This document shows, one piece after another, positions 44,139-52,304 of a stretch of 64,000 bases of DNA; within the stretch, counting starts at the first letter, position 1; every line of letters starts with the position of its first letter. A model generated the notes under the pieces. It worked only from the letters and a program-made list of their open reading frames with translations. It made no database searches and was not told the DNA's origin. A program made the position numbers and the translations under genes. The DNA lies in NCBI GenBank assembly GCA_937921035.1, contig CALEUL010000023.1, forward strand, positions 52,381 through 116,380. Reading direction: 5' to 3'. The stretch comes from an uncultured Porphyromonadaceae bacterium. GTDB lineage: Bacteria; Bacteroidota; Bacteroidia; Bacteroidales; Muribaculaceae.

Positions 44139-45554
44139 TTATTCAATATTTTCCACCCAGCCTCCGCCGAGTGCCTTGTATAACTGAATCACATACAGCA
44201 GGGACGCCCCACGGGCCTGTACGAGGCTGTTCTGATACGACAGATAGTCCTGCTGGGCGTCTACGACGTTTGTAAAGATTGTCAACCCCTGTTTGTATAA
44301 ATCAATGGATTTGTCAACTTCTTCCTGGCAGTTTTCCAATACTTTTTCCAGTCGCAGACAGTGCTCCAGGGAACCTTTGTAGTAGTTTACGGCGTTGCGT
44401 ACTTCTTCTATCGCCGTCAGCACGGTCATGTTATAGTTGTCGACTTGTGCTTCAAGTGTTTCCCGTGCGGCAGCGGCGGCGTTGCGTCGTTCCAGACCAT
44501 CGAACAGAGTCCACGAAAGAGTAGGAGCCACGGAGTAGGCCAGACTCTGCCCGTCGAATAAATCGCCAAAATTATGCGCTTGCGTGCCGATGCTCGCATT
44601 TAGCGACAGTGATGGCAGATAGTCGCTTTTGGCTATGCCCACAGCGGCCGCGGCAATCTCAATGTTGCGCTCGGCTTCCGCTATATCGGGGCGTCGGCGC
44701 AGAAGATCGGCCGGAACGCCCATGTCCGGCAGTGCCACCCGAGATGGCAGTGGTTTTTCTGTGTATATGCTCTGCGGGAGCTCTCCGGGGATAGCTCCGG
44801 TAAGAACGGCAATGGAATTGTAGGCGGATTCGATGGATGCCTCCAGCATTGGCACCGTGGCAACGGTGCTGTAGTATAGCGTCCGCGCCTGTGCCACCTC
44901 CAGTTTGGAGGCCAGTCCCGCTTTGTGCCGTGCTTCTACGATGGCGAGCAACTGTTTCTGATTGTCGGAGTGGAAATGCGCGATGGAGAGCTGTCGGCGG
45001 CTGACGCACAGGTTGATGTACGCCGTGGCTATCTCGGCTTGCAGGGCAACCATCACAGAACCGTATTCTGCTGCCGAAAGTTTTACATATTTCCGCGCTT
45101 TTCCCACCTGCCTGGCTACCTTGCCGAAGACATCAATCTCCCAGCTAAGGTTCGCTCCGGCGCTGAAATATGACATTGTCGAGCGTTCTCCGTCGCGTGA
45201 ATCTGTCCGGCCGGAAATGCATTCGCGGGTATATCCAGCGGATATGTCGATCTGTGGAAACCATGCGCTTCGCGCCTCGCCCAGTTGCCTGCGGGCGATG
45301 GCTATGCGGCGGCACGCTGCTGCTGCATTATAGTTGTTTTTCTCTCCCAGCGCCACCAGAGTGTCCAGTGTGGCATCGCCGAAGTTGCGCCACCATGCCT
45401 CATTGTCGCTGTCGGCGCGCGCGTCGGCGATATCAAGAATACTGTCTGCAGGCCATGCGGTGCCTGCCAGGTCCAGTGCCCGCGCATTCTGGCCGTACAT
45501 CGACGCGGTTGCCGCAATCGCGGCAAGCATTATGGCGGAAAAGGTTTTGTTCAT
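44139..45554 (-). CDS. TolC/NodT-type outer-membrane efflux channel
   Basis: Outer-membrane factor of the same pump. The 471-residue protein has a signal peptide (AIMLAAIAATASMYG) without a visible lipobox cysteine, and two OEP repeats, each with long helices: the first around GEARSAWFPQIDISAGYTRE, the second around AKSDYLPSLSLNASIG. The LLRRRPDIAEAERN motif is diagnostic of this family. First gene of the efflux operon; unusual order OMF-MFP-RND, common in Bacteroidota. Promoter not clearly found. Confidence 0.9.
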   Translation of the reverse strand: MNKTFSAIMLAAIAATASMYGQNARALDLAGTAWPADSILDIADARADSDNEAWWRNFGDATLDTLVALGEKNNYNAAAACRRIAIARRQLGEARSAWFPQIDISAGYTRECISGRTDSRDGERSTMSYFSAGANLSWEIDVFGKVARQVGKARKYVKLSAAEYGSVMVALQAEIATAYINLCVSRRQLSIAHFHSDNQKQLLAIVEARHKAGLASKLEVAQARTLYYSTVATVPMLEASIESAYNSIAVLTGAIPGELPQSIYTEKPLPSRVALPDMGVPADLLRRRPDIAEAERNIEIAAAAVGIAKSDYLPSLSLNASIGTQAHNFGDLFDGQSLAYSVAPTLSWTLFDGLERRNAAAAARETLEAQVDNYNMTVLTAIEEVRNAVNYYKGSLEHCLRLEKVLENCQEEVDKSIDLYKQGLTIFTNVVDAQQDYLSYQNSLVQARGASLLYVIQLYKALGGGWVENIE

Positions 45555-45714
45555 GCGTTCTGTCCCGTCTAAGGATCTTTTGAGCAGCGGTTTGCATCGG
45601 CAATGCCGCCTGTTGTTAAATTTCAGTTTATTCTATAACAATTCACAGAGATAAAACGAGCTGTTAAATATCCTTAATACATTCCGCCCGACCGTCAGCT
45701 CCGGTGCCCCATAA

Positions 45715-45746
45715 TTTGCCCGTGCATATAATAATGTGTATCTTTG
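45715..45746 (+). promoter_or_regulatory. Promoter of the dnaN gene run, full consensus
   Basis: TTTG (45715-45718), 20-bp spacer, TATCTTTG (45739-45746). The dnaN ATG is 60 bp further on. It is the only consensus promoter noticed before the eight close-packed genes that follow. Confidence 0.8.
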
Positions 45747-45806
45747 CAGGTTGAAAGGCTGTGCAGGCCTATTCCGAACGATACAAAAAACAAAAATATA
45801 GCAGCA

Positions 45807-46940
45807 ATGAAATTCAACATCTCAAGCAAAACCTTCTACCAGAGCGCCGCAGCGGTAAGCAAGGTTATCAGCAACAAAAACGCCCTTGCGATTCTCGATA
45901 ATTTTCTTCTGGACATCGACGCCGAGGCAAAAGTCCTCACAATAACCGGTTCCGACCAGGAAAACGCTCTCTCGGCCCGCGTGGCTATAGAAGAAGCAGC
46001 GGGCAGCGGCAGTGTATGTGTCGGCGCCCGTCGCCTTGTTGAGCTTCTTAAAGAACTGCCGGAGCAGGGTATCACAATCTCGATAAACGACGATACACTG
46101 GAGATGCAGATAACATATCAGGCCGGCCATTTCGCATTCGTGTGCCTGCCTGGCACGCAGTACCCGCGGTTCGAGCCCGAGATTTCTGGTGAACCCGCCG
46201 TATTTACGATTGCCGCCGAGCAGATGGTAACAGGTCTGGACAACACTATGTTTGCCGCAGCCACCGAGGAATACCGTCAGGCTATGATGGGCGTGCGCTT
46301 CGACGTTACGCCGGACAAGATAGTGTTCGCCGCCACCGATACACGCAAGCTGGTGCGCTTTGTGGACAGCCGCACGGCACCCGACGTTACGGCATCCGGC
46401 ACAATTCCAGCAAAGGCCGCAGGTATCATCAAGAACGTACTCGCCGGAGAAGATAATCTCAAGATTACGATGTACAACAAGAGTGCGCTGCTCGAAACAG
46501 AACACATCTCGTTCCAGCTTACATTCCTTGGCGGCAACTATCCCGACTACAACCGCGTGATTCCGCGCAATAATCCCAATATCCTCACCATCGAGCGTCA
46601 GGCATTCCTTAATGCCGTCCGTCGCGTGGGTATTTTTGTTGAAGTTGAAGGTGGTCTGGAAAAATTCCGCTTCGCTCAGGATTCGGTCCTTATCAAGAGC
46701 AGCGACCCCAACCTCTGTTCCAGCGCACGCGAGCAGGTGCCCTGCAACTACAGTGGCAATGAACTCACAATCGGTTTCAACGCTTCCTATCTCATAGAGA
46801 TTCTCGGTACTTTGAAAACACAGGAAATTGCGATAGAACTCGGCGACGCCGCCCGTCCCGGTGTGTTCAAGCCAATGGAAGAGCCTGAAAATACCCAGCT
46901 GGTTATCATCCTTATGCCGATGACCGTAAGCGATTTCTGA
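45807..46940 (+). CDS. dnaN: DNA polymerase III sliding clamp (beta subunit)
   Basis: Ring-shaped clamp that tethers the replicative polymerase. The 377-residue protein has the three clamp domains, starting MKFNISSKTFYQSAAAVSKVI and ending with the conserved LVIILMPMTVSDF (the C-terminal MP motif of the peptide-binding groove). I start at ATG 45807; a TTG at 45744 is in frame but lies in the promoter. Not linked to dnaA here, so this is not the usual oriC neighbourhood. Four bp before the exonuclease gene. Confidence 0.96.
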   Translation: MKFNISSKTFYQSAAAVSKVISNKNALAILDNFLLDIDAEAKVLTITGSDQENALSARVAIEEAAGSGSVCVGARRLVELLKELPEQGITISINDDTLEMQITYQAGHFAFVCLPGTQYPRFEPEISGEPAVFTIAAEQMVTGLDNTMFAAATEEYRQAMMGVRFDVTPDKIVFAATDTRKLVRFVDSRTAPDVTASGTIPAKAAGIIKNVLAGEDNLKITMYNKSALLETEHISFQLTFLGGNYPDYNRVIPRNNPNILTIERQAFLNAVRRVGIFVEVEGGLEKFRFAQDSVLIKSSDPNLCSSAREQVPCNYSGNELTIGFNASYLIEILGTLKTQEIAIELGDAARPGVFKPMEEPENTQLVIILMPMTVSDF

Positions 46941-46944
46941 TAAG

Positions 46945-47709
46945 ATGAAACTGAAACTTACACGTCCGTTGGTGTTTTTCGACCTGGAGACCACGGGCAC
47001 AAATATCTCCAGCGACCGCATTGTGGAGATATCGATTGTTAAGCTTATGCCCGACGGTAATATCTACGAGAAAACCCGTCGGATTAATCCCGAGATGCAT
47101 ATTCCCGAGGGAGCTACGGCAATACACCATATAACCGATGAAGACGTTGCCAACGAACCTACGTTCCGTCAGGTGGCCAATTCGCTGTCGCAACTCATAA
47201 CGGGATGCGATATCGCCGGTTTCAACAGCAATCGTTTCGATATACCGCTGCTCGACCGTGAATTCGAACGGGCAGGAATCGATTTCGATTTGTCGAAGGC
47301 GCGCCTGATTGATGTGCAGACAATATATCACAAGAAAGAGCCCCGGACTCTGGTGGCCGCGTACAACTACTATTGCGGCAAGGAGCTTGAAGGCGCCCAC
47401 GGTGCCCTTGCAGATACAAGAGCCACAATGGAGGTGTTGCTGGCGCAGCTCGAAAAATACGACGACGTGCCTTGCGAAGTGAGTGCATTGTCCGAGTATT
47501 CGTCGCCAAACCGCAATGTGGACCTCATGGGCAGGCTTATCTATGATGACCAGAACCGTGAGGTGATTAATTTTGGTAAATACAAGGGCCGTCTCGCCGA
47601 AGAAGTGCTGACAAAAGACCCCGGTTATTATAGCTGGATTATGCAGGGCGATTTCGCCCGAAACACCAAGAGTGCGTTCACCCGCATAAAACTCCGTCTT
47701 AAAAAATAA
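46945..47709 (+). CDS. DnaQ-like 3'-5' exonuclease with C-terminal DUF3820-like domain
   Basis: DEDDh exonuclease, 254 residues. Motif I is FFDLETTGT (11-19, Asp13 and Glu15), motif II contains FNSNRFDIPLLD, and motif III is HGALADTRAT (His152, Asp157), so the catalytic set is complete. Beyond about residue 183 a short domain with INFGKYKGRLAEEV and DPGYYSWIM resembles DUF3820. It may proofread or take part in repair. The neighbour is dnaN (the clamp), which makes a clamp-linked role plausible but not shown. Confidence 0.88.
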   Translation: MKLKLTRPLVFFDLETTGTNISSDRIVEISIVKLMPDGNIYEKTRRINPEMHIPEGATAIHHITDEDVANEPTFRQVANSLSQLITGCDIAGFNSNRFDIPLLDREFERAGIDFDLSKARLIDVQTIYHKKEPRTLVAAYNYYCGKELEGAHGALADTRATMEVLLAQLEKYDDVPCEVSALSEYSSPNRNVDLMGRLIYDDQNREVINFGKYKGRLAEEVLTKDPGYYSWIMQGDFARNTKSAFTRIKLRLKK

Positions 47710-47712
47710 GGC

Positions 47713-48933
47713 ATGTTCCCGAATCTCAAAGGAAAGCATATCATACTCGGTATCACCGGCGGCATCGCGGCCTACAAAAGCGCGGTGCTGTTAAGACTGT
47801 TTGTTAAGGCCGGCGCCGAAGTACAGGTGGTTATAACGCCTCATGGCAAGGAATTTATAACGCCGGTAACATTGTCGTCGCTCTCCGGACGTCCGGTAGT
47901 CAGTGAGTTTTTTAGCGCCAACACCGGCGAGTGGCATTCGCACGTCGACCTCGGACTGTGGGCCGACGCGATGATAATAGCGCCGGCAACAGCATCGTCT
48001 CTTGCAAAAATGGCCACAGGTGTTGCCGACAATATGCTGATAACCACATATCTCTCTGCCAAGTGTCCTGTGTTTGTCGCTCCGGCGATGGACCTCGACA
48101 TGATGGCGCACCCGACAACTCAGCGCAACCTGCGAACTCTTGCGGCCGATGGTGTGCATATCATCGAACCTGCCGAGGGCGAACTTGCAAGTCATCTTGT
48201 AGGACGCGGCAGAATGGAAGAACCCGAGAATATCGCCGCGGCGATAGACGCTTTCTTCGCCCGAAGCAGCGACCGCAGTCTTGCAGGCAAACATGTGCTT
48301 ATAACCGCCGGTCCCACGGTGGAAAAAATTGATCCGGTGAGGTTCATCAGCAATTTCTCCACCGGCAAGATGGGCTTTGCTCTGGCCGAAGCGGCTGCAG
48401 AGCGCGGTGCGAGAGTAACTCTTGTAGCCGGTCCTGTGGATGCCTCGCTAAAAACGGTCAGCCCTGCGATAAAGCGCGTGGATGTTGTCAGTGCCAGAGA
48501 AATGCTCGCAGCTTCCGAGGCCGCTTTCGCTGATGCTGATATTGCCATAATGGCTGCTGCTGTGGCCGATTATGCCCCTGCTGAATTCCGGGATAAAAAA
48601 ATCAAGCGGGAACACGAGGATGTCGAAAAAATTGCTCTTGTAAAGAATCCTGATATCGCCCGCTCGCTTGGAAGCAGAAAGCATCCAGGTCAGATTTTGG
48701 TCGGTTTCGCATTGGAAACCGACAATGGCGATGTGAATGCCCGCGAAAAACTTGCCCGCAAGAATCTCGACATGATTGTGCTCAATTCTTTGGCAGATGC
48801 CGGCGCCGGTTTCGGCACCGATACCAATAAAATTACAATCTATTATGCAAACAACCCGCAGCCCGCTGTCTTTGCCTTGAAAAGTAAAGCCGATGTGGCC
48901 CGCGACATATTAGACTCGATAAACAGTATATGA
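47713..48933 (+). CDS. coaBC: Bifunctional phosphopantothenoylcysteine decarboxylase/synthase
   Basis: Makes 4'-phosphopantetheine for coenzyme A: CoaB joins cysteine to phosphopantothenate, CoaC decarboxylates it. The 406-residue fusion has the flavin domain (GITGGIAAYK, 13-22; catalytic-type EWHSHVDL with His75; APAMDLDMMAHP) and, from about 190, the CoaB synthase domain (ITAGPTVEKIDPVRFISNFSTGKMG-type block and NDI-like LNSLADAGAGFG). In the PxMNxxMW motif Asn is replaced by Asp, which from memory is common in Bacteroidota. Overlaps the next gene by 4 bp. Confidence 0.95.
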   Translation: MFPNLKGKHIILGITGGIAAYKSAVLLRLFVKAGAEVQVVITPHGKEFITPVTLSSLSGRPVVSEFFSANTGEWHSHVDLGLWADAMIIAPATASSLAKMATGVADNMLITTYLSAKCPVFVAPAMDLDMMAHPTTQRNLRTLAADGVHIIEPAEGELASHLVGRGRMEEPENIAAAIDAFFARSSDRSLAGKHVLITAGPTVEKIDPVRFISNFSTGKMGFALAEAAAERGARVTLVAGPVDASLKTVSPAIKRVDVVSAREMLAASEAAFADADIAIMAAAVADYAPAEFRDKKIKREHEDVEKIALVKNPDIARSLGSRKHPGQILVGFALETDNGDVNAREKLARKNLDMIVLNSLADAGAGFGTDTNKITIYYANNPQPAVFALKSKADVARDILDSINSI

Positions 48934-49844
48934 CCTCTTTCCTCCGACATATAACATTTTCTCTTTTTACATTGGCTGCGGCATCTCTGGCAACCGCGCA
49001 GGAGCTCAACTGCGAGGTTACCGTCAACGCCGAGCAAGTTAACGGCAGCAAGCAGGTGTTCGAAACGCTCCAGCAGGCAATCAACGACTACATGAACACT
49101 ACCGTTTTCACAAACGCGCAGTTCGGTGCAAACGAGAAGATTGAATGCCGGTTATATATCACCGTAAAGGAATACACCGACGACAAAATGACCGGCGACA
49201 TACAGATACAGTCGCTCCGGCCGGTGTATAACTCTACATATACAACAACTCTTATCAACTTCAAAGACACGAAGGTAGATTTCACCTATCGCGAGAACGA
49301 GCCACTGGTATTCTCCGTGAACAATATGGAAAGTCAGCTTACCGCGATTCTCAATTTCTATGCCTATCTTGTCCTTGCTGTCGATTTCGATTCTTTCTCG
49401 CCGCACGGAGGCGATCCGTGGTTCGACCGCCTTGCGCTGATTGTGCAGATGGCACAGTCCAGCGGAGAAAGCGGATGGAAAGCTTTCGAGGACAATAAAA
49501 ACCGCAGTGCCGTGCTGAGTTCGTATACCGATCCCCAGACTTCGGCTATCCGCGATCTCATTTACCAGTATCACCGCCAGGGCCTCGACCAAATGTCGGT
49601 TTCCGTAGACAAGGGCAGGGGAGTGATTACCGAGAATCTTGAGGTAATCAAGAAGATATATGAAGTTGCCCCTATGTCGGTGGCTCTTTCTATCTTTAAA
49701 GACTCCAAACTTGACGAGCTTGTGAACGTTTATTCTAAAGCTCCCGCAGAAGAGCGTACCAAAGTGAGCAAACTTCTGGAACCTATTTATCCGACAGATC
49801 ACGAGAAGATTGAACAAATCAGAAAAGGAGCAGAAACACGATGA
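48930..49844 (+). CDS. DUF4835 family secreted protein (PorD-like)
   Basis: A 304-residue exported protein with a clear signal peptide (SLFTLAAASLATAQ, cleavage near 24). Sequence blocks FETLQQAINDYMNTTVFT, LNFYAYLVLAVDFDSFSPHGGDP and AEERTKVSKLLEPIYPTD are those of DUF4835. Members are sometimes annotated PorD, after the type IX secretion locus; whether a gut Bacteroidales without a full Por system uses it that way is not known. Overlaps coaBC (4 bp) and recN (4 bp), so its expression is tied to them. Confidence 0.82.
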   Translation: MTSFLRHITFSLFTLAAASLATAQELNCEVTVNAEQVNGSKQVFETLQQAINDYMNTTVFTNAQFGANEKIECRLYITVKEYTDDKMTGDIQIQSLRPVYNSTYTTTLINFKDTKVDFTYRENEPLVFSVNNMESQLTAILNFYAYLVLAVDFDSFSPHGGDPWFDRLALIVQMAQSSGESGWKAFEDNKNRSAVLSSYTDPQTSAIRDLIYQYHRQGLDQMSVSVDKGRGVITENLEVIKKIYEVAPMSVALSIFKDSKLDELVNVYSKAPAEERTKVSKLLEPIYPTDHEKIEQIRKGAETR

Positions 49845-51535
49845 TAAAGACATTGCACATCAGCAACTACGCTCTGATAGACGAAATTGATATTGATTTC
49901 GCCGACGGCTTCAATATTATTACCGGTGAGACCGGTGCCGGCAAATCCATCATTATGGGAGCGCTGTCGCTCCTTACCGGTGGCCGTGCCGACAGCAAAG
50001 CTATGCGCTACGATGATAAGAAAACTGTTATCGAAGCTGTTTTCACTCTTTCCGAATCGGACGGCGTATCGGCGTTGCTTACCGATAACGACGTCGACAA
50101 TCCTGTCGGTGGCGAGATAATACTGCGTCGCGAACTTACTGCAGCAAGTGGCCGTTCCAGAGCTTTTATAAATGATACTCCGGTGAATCTGACATTGCTG
50201 CGCCAGGTGGCGGAGCAACTTGTGGACATACATTCGCAACACGAGAATCAGCTTCTGTCCCAGCCGGAATATCAGCTGGGTATTATCGACAATCTCGCCG
50301 GTAACGAAGCTTTGCTTGGCGATTACCATAAGGCTTATTCGGCTTTCCGCAGCGCTCTGAAACAGTTCACCGACACCCGCGACATGATTCGCCGCAACAG
50401 AGACGACGCCGACTTTATCCAGTACCAGTACGAACAGCTGGCATCCATGAATCTGGAGCCGGGCGAGCATGCTTCGCTCGAGCAGGAACGCGATGTGCTT
50501 TCCAATATCGGCAATATCAAGGACAGCATGGAAAGCGTGCTCGGCCCGCTTGTGAACGGTACCGAGAATGTTCTCGGGCTGCTGGGGGCAGCTGTAGGCG
50601 CCGTGCGGGAATTATCGGAGACATTTGAAGGAAGCGATACCGACTACACCGCACTTGCCGACAGGCTTGAATCGGCGCGTATAGAGATATCAGACATCAC
50701 TGATACCATAGCTGCCGAGGATGCCAAGATTGGCGCCGATCCGGAGCGCCTTGCCGAAGTGGAGCAGCGGTTGAGCGAGCTGTACTCTCTGGAACTGAAA
50801 CACCACGTAGAGAATTCCGACGAACTGATTGTATTGCAGGAACGGTTGGCGAAGCAGATCAATGCCCTCGACGATGCCGAGAATATCCTTACTTCGTTGG
50901 AAAACGCTGCCAAGCGGGCAAAAAAGACTGCATGGACACTTGCACAGCAGATTTCGGAACGGCGTATCGCGGCTGCATCGGCGTTTGCCAACGAACTGAG
51001 GCAACGCGCCATGCCGTTAGGAATGCCAAACATACGATGCGAGATATCCATAACACAGGGAAAACTCGGCCCGGACGGAATAGACCAGGTGCAGTTTTTG
51101 TTCGCCTTCAATAAGAATCAGCCACTGATGCCGATAGGGGCTACCGCTTCCGGCGGCGAACTGTCGCGTGTCATGCTGACGGTAAAGAGCATCGTGGCTG
51201 AATCCATGCATCTGCCTTCGATTATATTCGATGAAGTAGATACCGGAGTGTCTGGCGATATTGCAGGACGGATGGGAGCTATGATGGCTTCGATAGGCCA
51301 ACATATCCAGGTGATAACCATAACGCATCTGCCGGGCGTGGCCGCTCTGGGCCGCCGTCATTTCAAAGTATATAAGGAGGACGATGAAACAAGTACGAAC
51401 ACGCACATACGAATTCTCGACAACGAGGAAAGAATAGGCGAGATAGCACTGATGATCAGCGGCAGCACAACCGACAGTGCCGCAATCGCAAACGCCCGCT
51501 CGCTTCTCTCCAAAGCATCAATTACTAAAGACTGA
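49841..51535 (+). CDS. recN: DNA repair protein RecN
   Basis: SMC-like ATPase that acts in double-strand break repair. The 564-residue protein begins with MIKTLHISNYALIDEIDIDF and Walker A ITGETGAGKS (27-36), has a coiled coil in the middle (about 150-370) and ends with the ASGGELSRVMLTVKSI signature and DEVDTGVSG Walker B block, followed by ITHLPGVAA. The frame is intact. It follows DUF4835 with a 4-bp overlap and precedes rlmB by 1 bp. Confidence 0.96.
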   Translation: MIKTLHISNYALIDEIDIDFADGFNIITGETGAGKSIIMGALSLLTGGRADSKAMRYDDKKTVIEAVFTLSESDGVSALLTDNDVDNPVGGEIILRRELTAASGRSRAFINDTPVNLTLLRQVAEQLVDIHSQHENQLLSQPEYQLGIIDNLAGNEALLGDYHKAYSAFRSALKQFTDTRDMIRRNRDDADFIQYQYEQLASMNLEPGEHASLEQERDVLSNIGNIKDSMESVLGPLVNGTENVLGLLGAAVGAVRELSETFEGSDTDYTALADRLESARIEISDITDTIAAEDAKIGADPERLAEVEQRLSELYSLELKHHVENSDELIVLQERLAKQINALDDAENILTSLENAAKRAKKTAWTLAQQISERRIAAASAFANELRQRAMPLGMPNIRCEISITQGKLGPDGIDQVQFLFAFNKNQPLMPIGATASGGELSRVMLTVKSIVAESMHLPSIIFDEVDTGVSGDIAGRMGAMMASIGQHIQVITITHLPGVAALGRRHFKVYKEDDETSTNTHIRILDNEERIGEIALMISGSTTDSAAIANARSLLSKASITKD

Positions 51536-51536
51536 C

Positions 51537-52292
51537 ATGGACAAGACAGATTATATATTCGGTATTCACTCCGTTATCGAGGCAATCGATTCCGGACGTA
51601 CAATCGACAAGATTTTTATAAAGAAAGACCTTAACGGCGAGCTTGCCACCCGGCTTACGCAACTTGCACGCACGAATCGTATCGCGATACAGCGGGTGCC
51701 GGTGGAGCGACTGAACAGAATAACACGTAAGAACCATCAGGGCGTTGTTGCCCTTACGGCTGCTGTGGATTACGCCAGCCTTGGCAACGTTATGCCTATG
51801 TTGTTCGACGATGGTGTGCTTCCGTTTATTCTTGTGCTTGACGGCATAACTGATGTGCGCAATTTCGGCGCTATCGCCCGCACGGCCGAATGCTGCGGGG
51901 TGAACGCCATTGTAATTCCCAGGCACGGCAGCGTATCTGTAGGAGGCGACGCTGTAAAGACATCGGCAGGCGCGCTTAACTATATTCCCGTGTGCAGGGA
52001 AAATTCGGTGCTGTCTGCTGTAAGGTATCTTAAGGACAGCGGCTGCTCCATTGTGTGCGCCACCGAGAAATCTTCGCAAAATTATACACGAGGCGACTAT
52101 ACCGTTCCCGTAGCGCTTGTAATGGGTGCCGAGGATACCGGCATTTCTCCAGAAGTTCTCGAACTGGCTGATTTCCGTGCCGCTATTCCGCAGTTCGGGC
52201 GCATAGAATCTCTGAATGTGAGCGTGGCTGCCGGTGTTATGATGTACGAGGTTGTTCGTCAGCGTCTTGCCGATAACCTTGAGGTAATATAA
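51537..52292 (+). CDS. rlmB: SpoU-type RNA 2'-O-ribose methyltransferase (RlmB-like)
   Basis: SPOUT enzyme, 251 residues, that methylates a ribose in 23S rRNA (G2251 in the model enzyme). The N-terminal substrate domain starts YIFGIHSVIEAI (6-17), and the SAM knot has LDGITDVRNFGAIARTAECCG, LVMGAEDTGIS and IESLNVSVAAGVMMYE. RlmB is favoured over other TrmH relatives by the N-terminal domain. I use ATG 51537, directly after the recN stop; an upstream frame inside recN is spurious. Confidence 0.88.
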   Translation: MDKTDYIFGIHSVIEAIDSGRTIDKIFIKKDLNGELATRLTQLARTNRIAIQRVPVERLNRITRKNHQGVVALTAAVDYASLGNVMPMLFDDGVLPFILVLDGITDVRNFGAIARTAECCGVNAIVIPRHGSVSVGGDAVKTSAGALNYIPVCRENSVLSAVRYLKDSGCSIVCATEKSSQNYTRGDYTVPVALVMGAEDTGISPEVLELADFRAAIPQFGRIESLNVSVAAGVMMYEVVRQRLADNLEVI

Positions 52293-52304
52293 GATTATTC
52301 AGGA

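Noticed and set aside
45555..45806. Replication origin near dnaN
   Set aside because: There is no dnaA, no DnaA-box cluster and no AT-rich unwinding element seen; dnaN is linked to dnaQ/coaBC instead.
51477..51536. Earlier start of rlmB inside recN
   Set aside because: The sequence is not family-like and overlaps recN by about 60 bp; ATG 51537 fits exactly after the recN stop.
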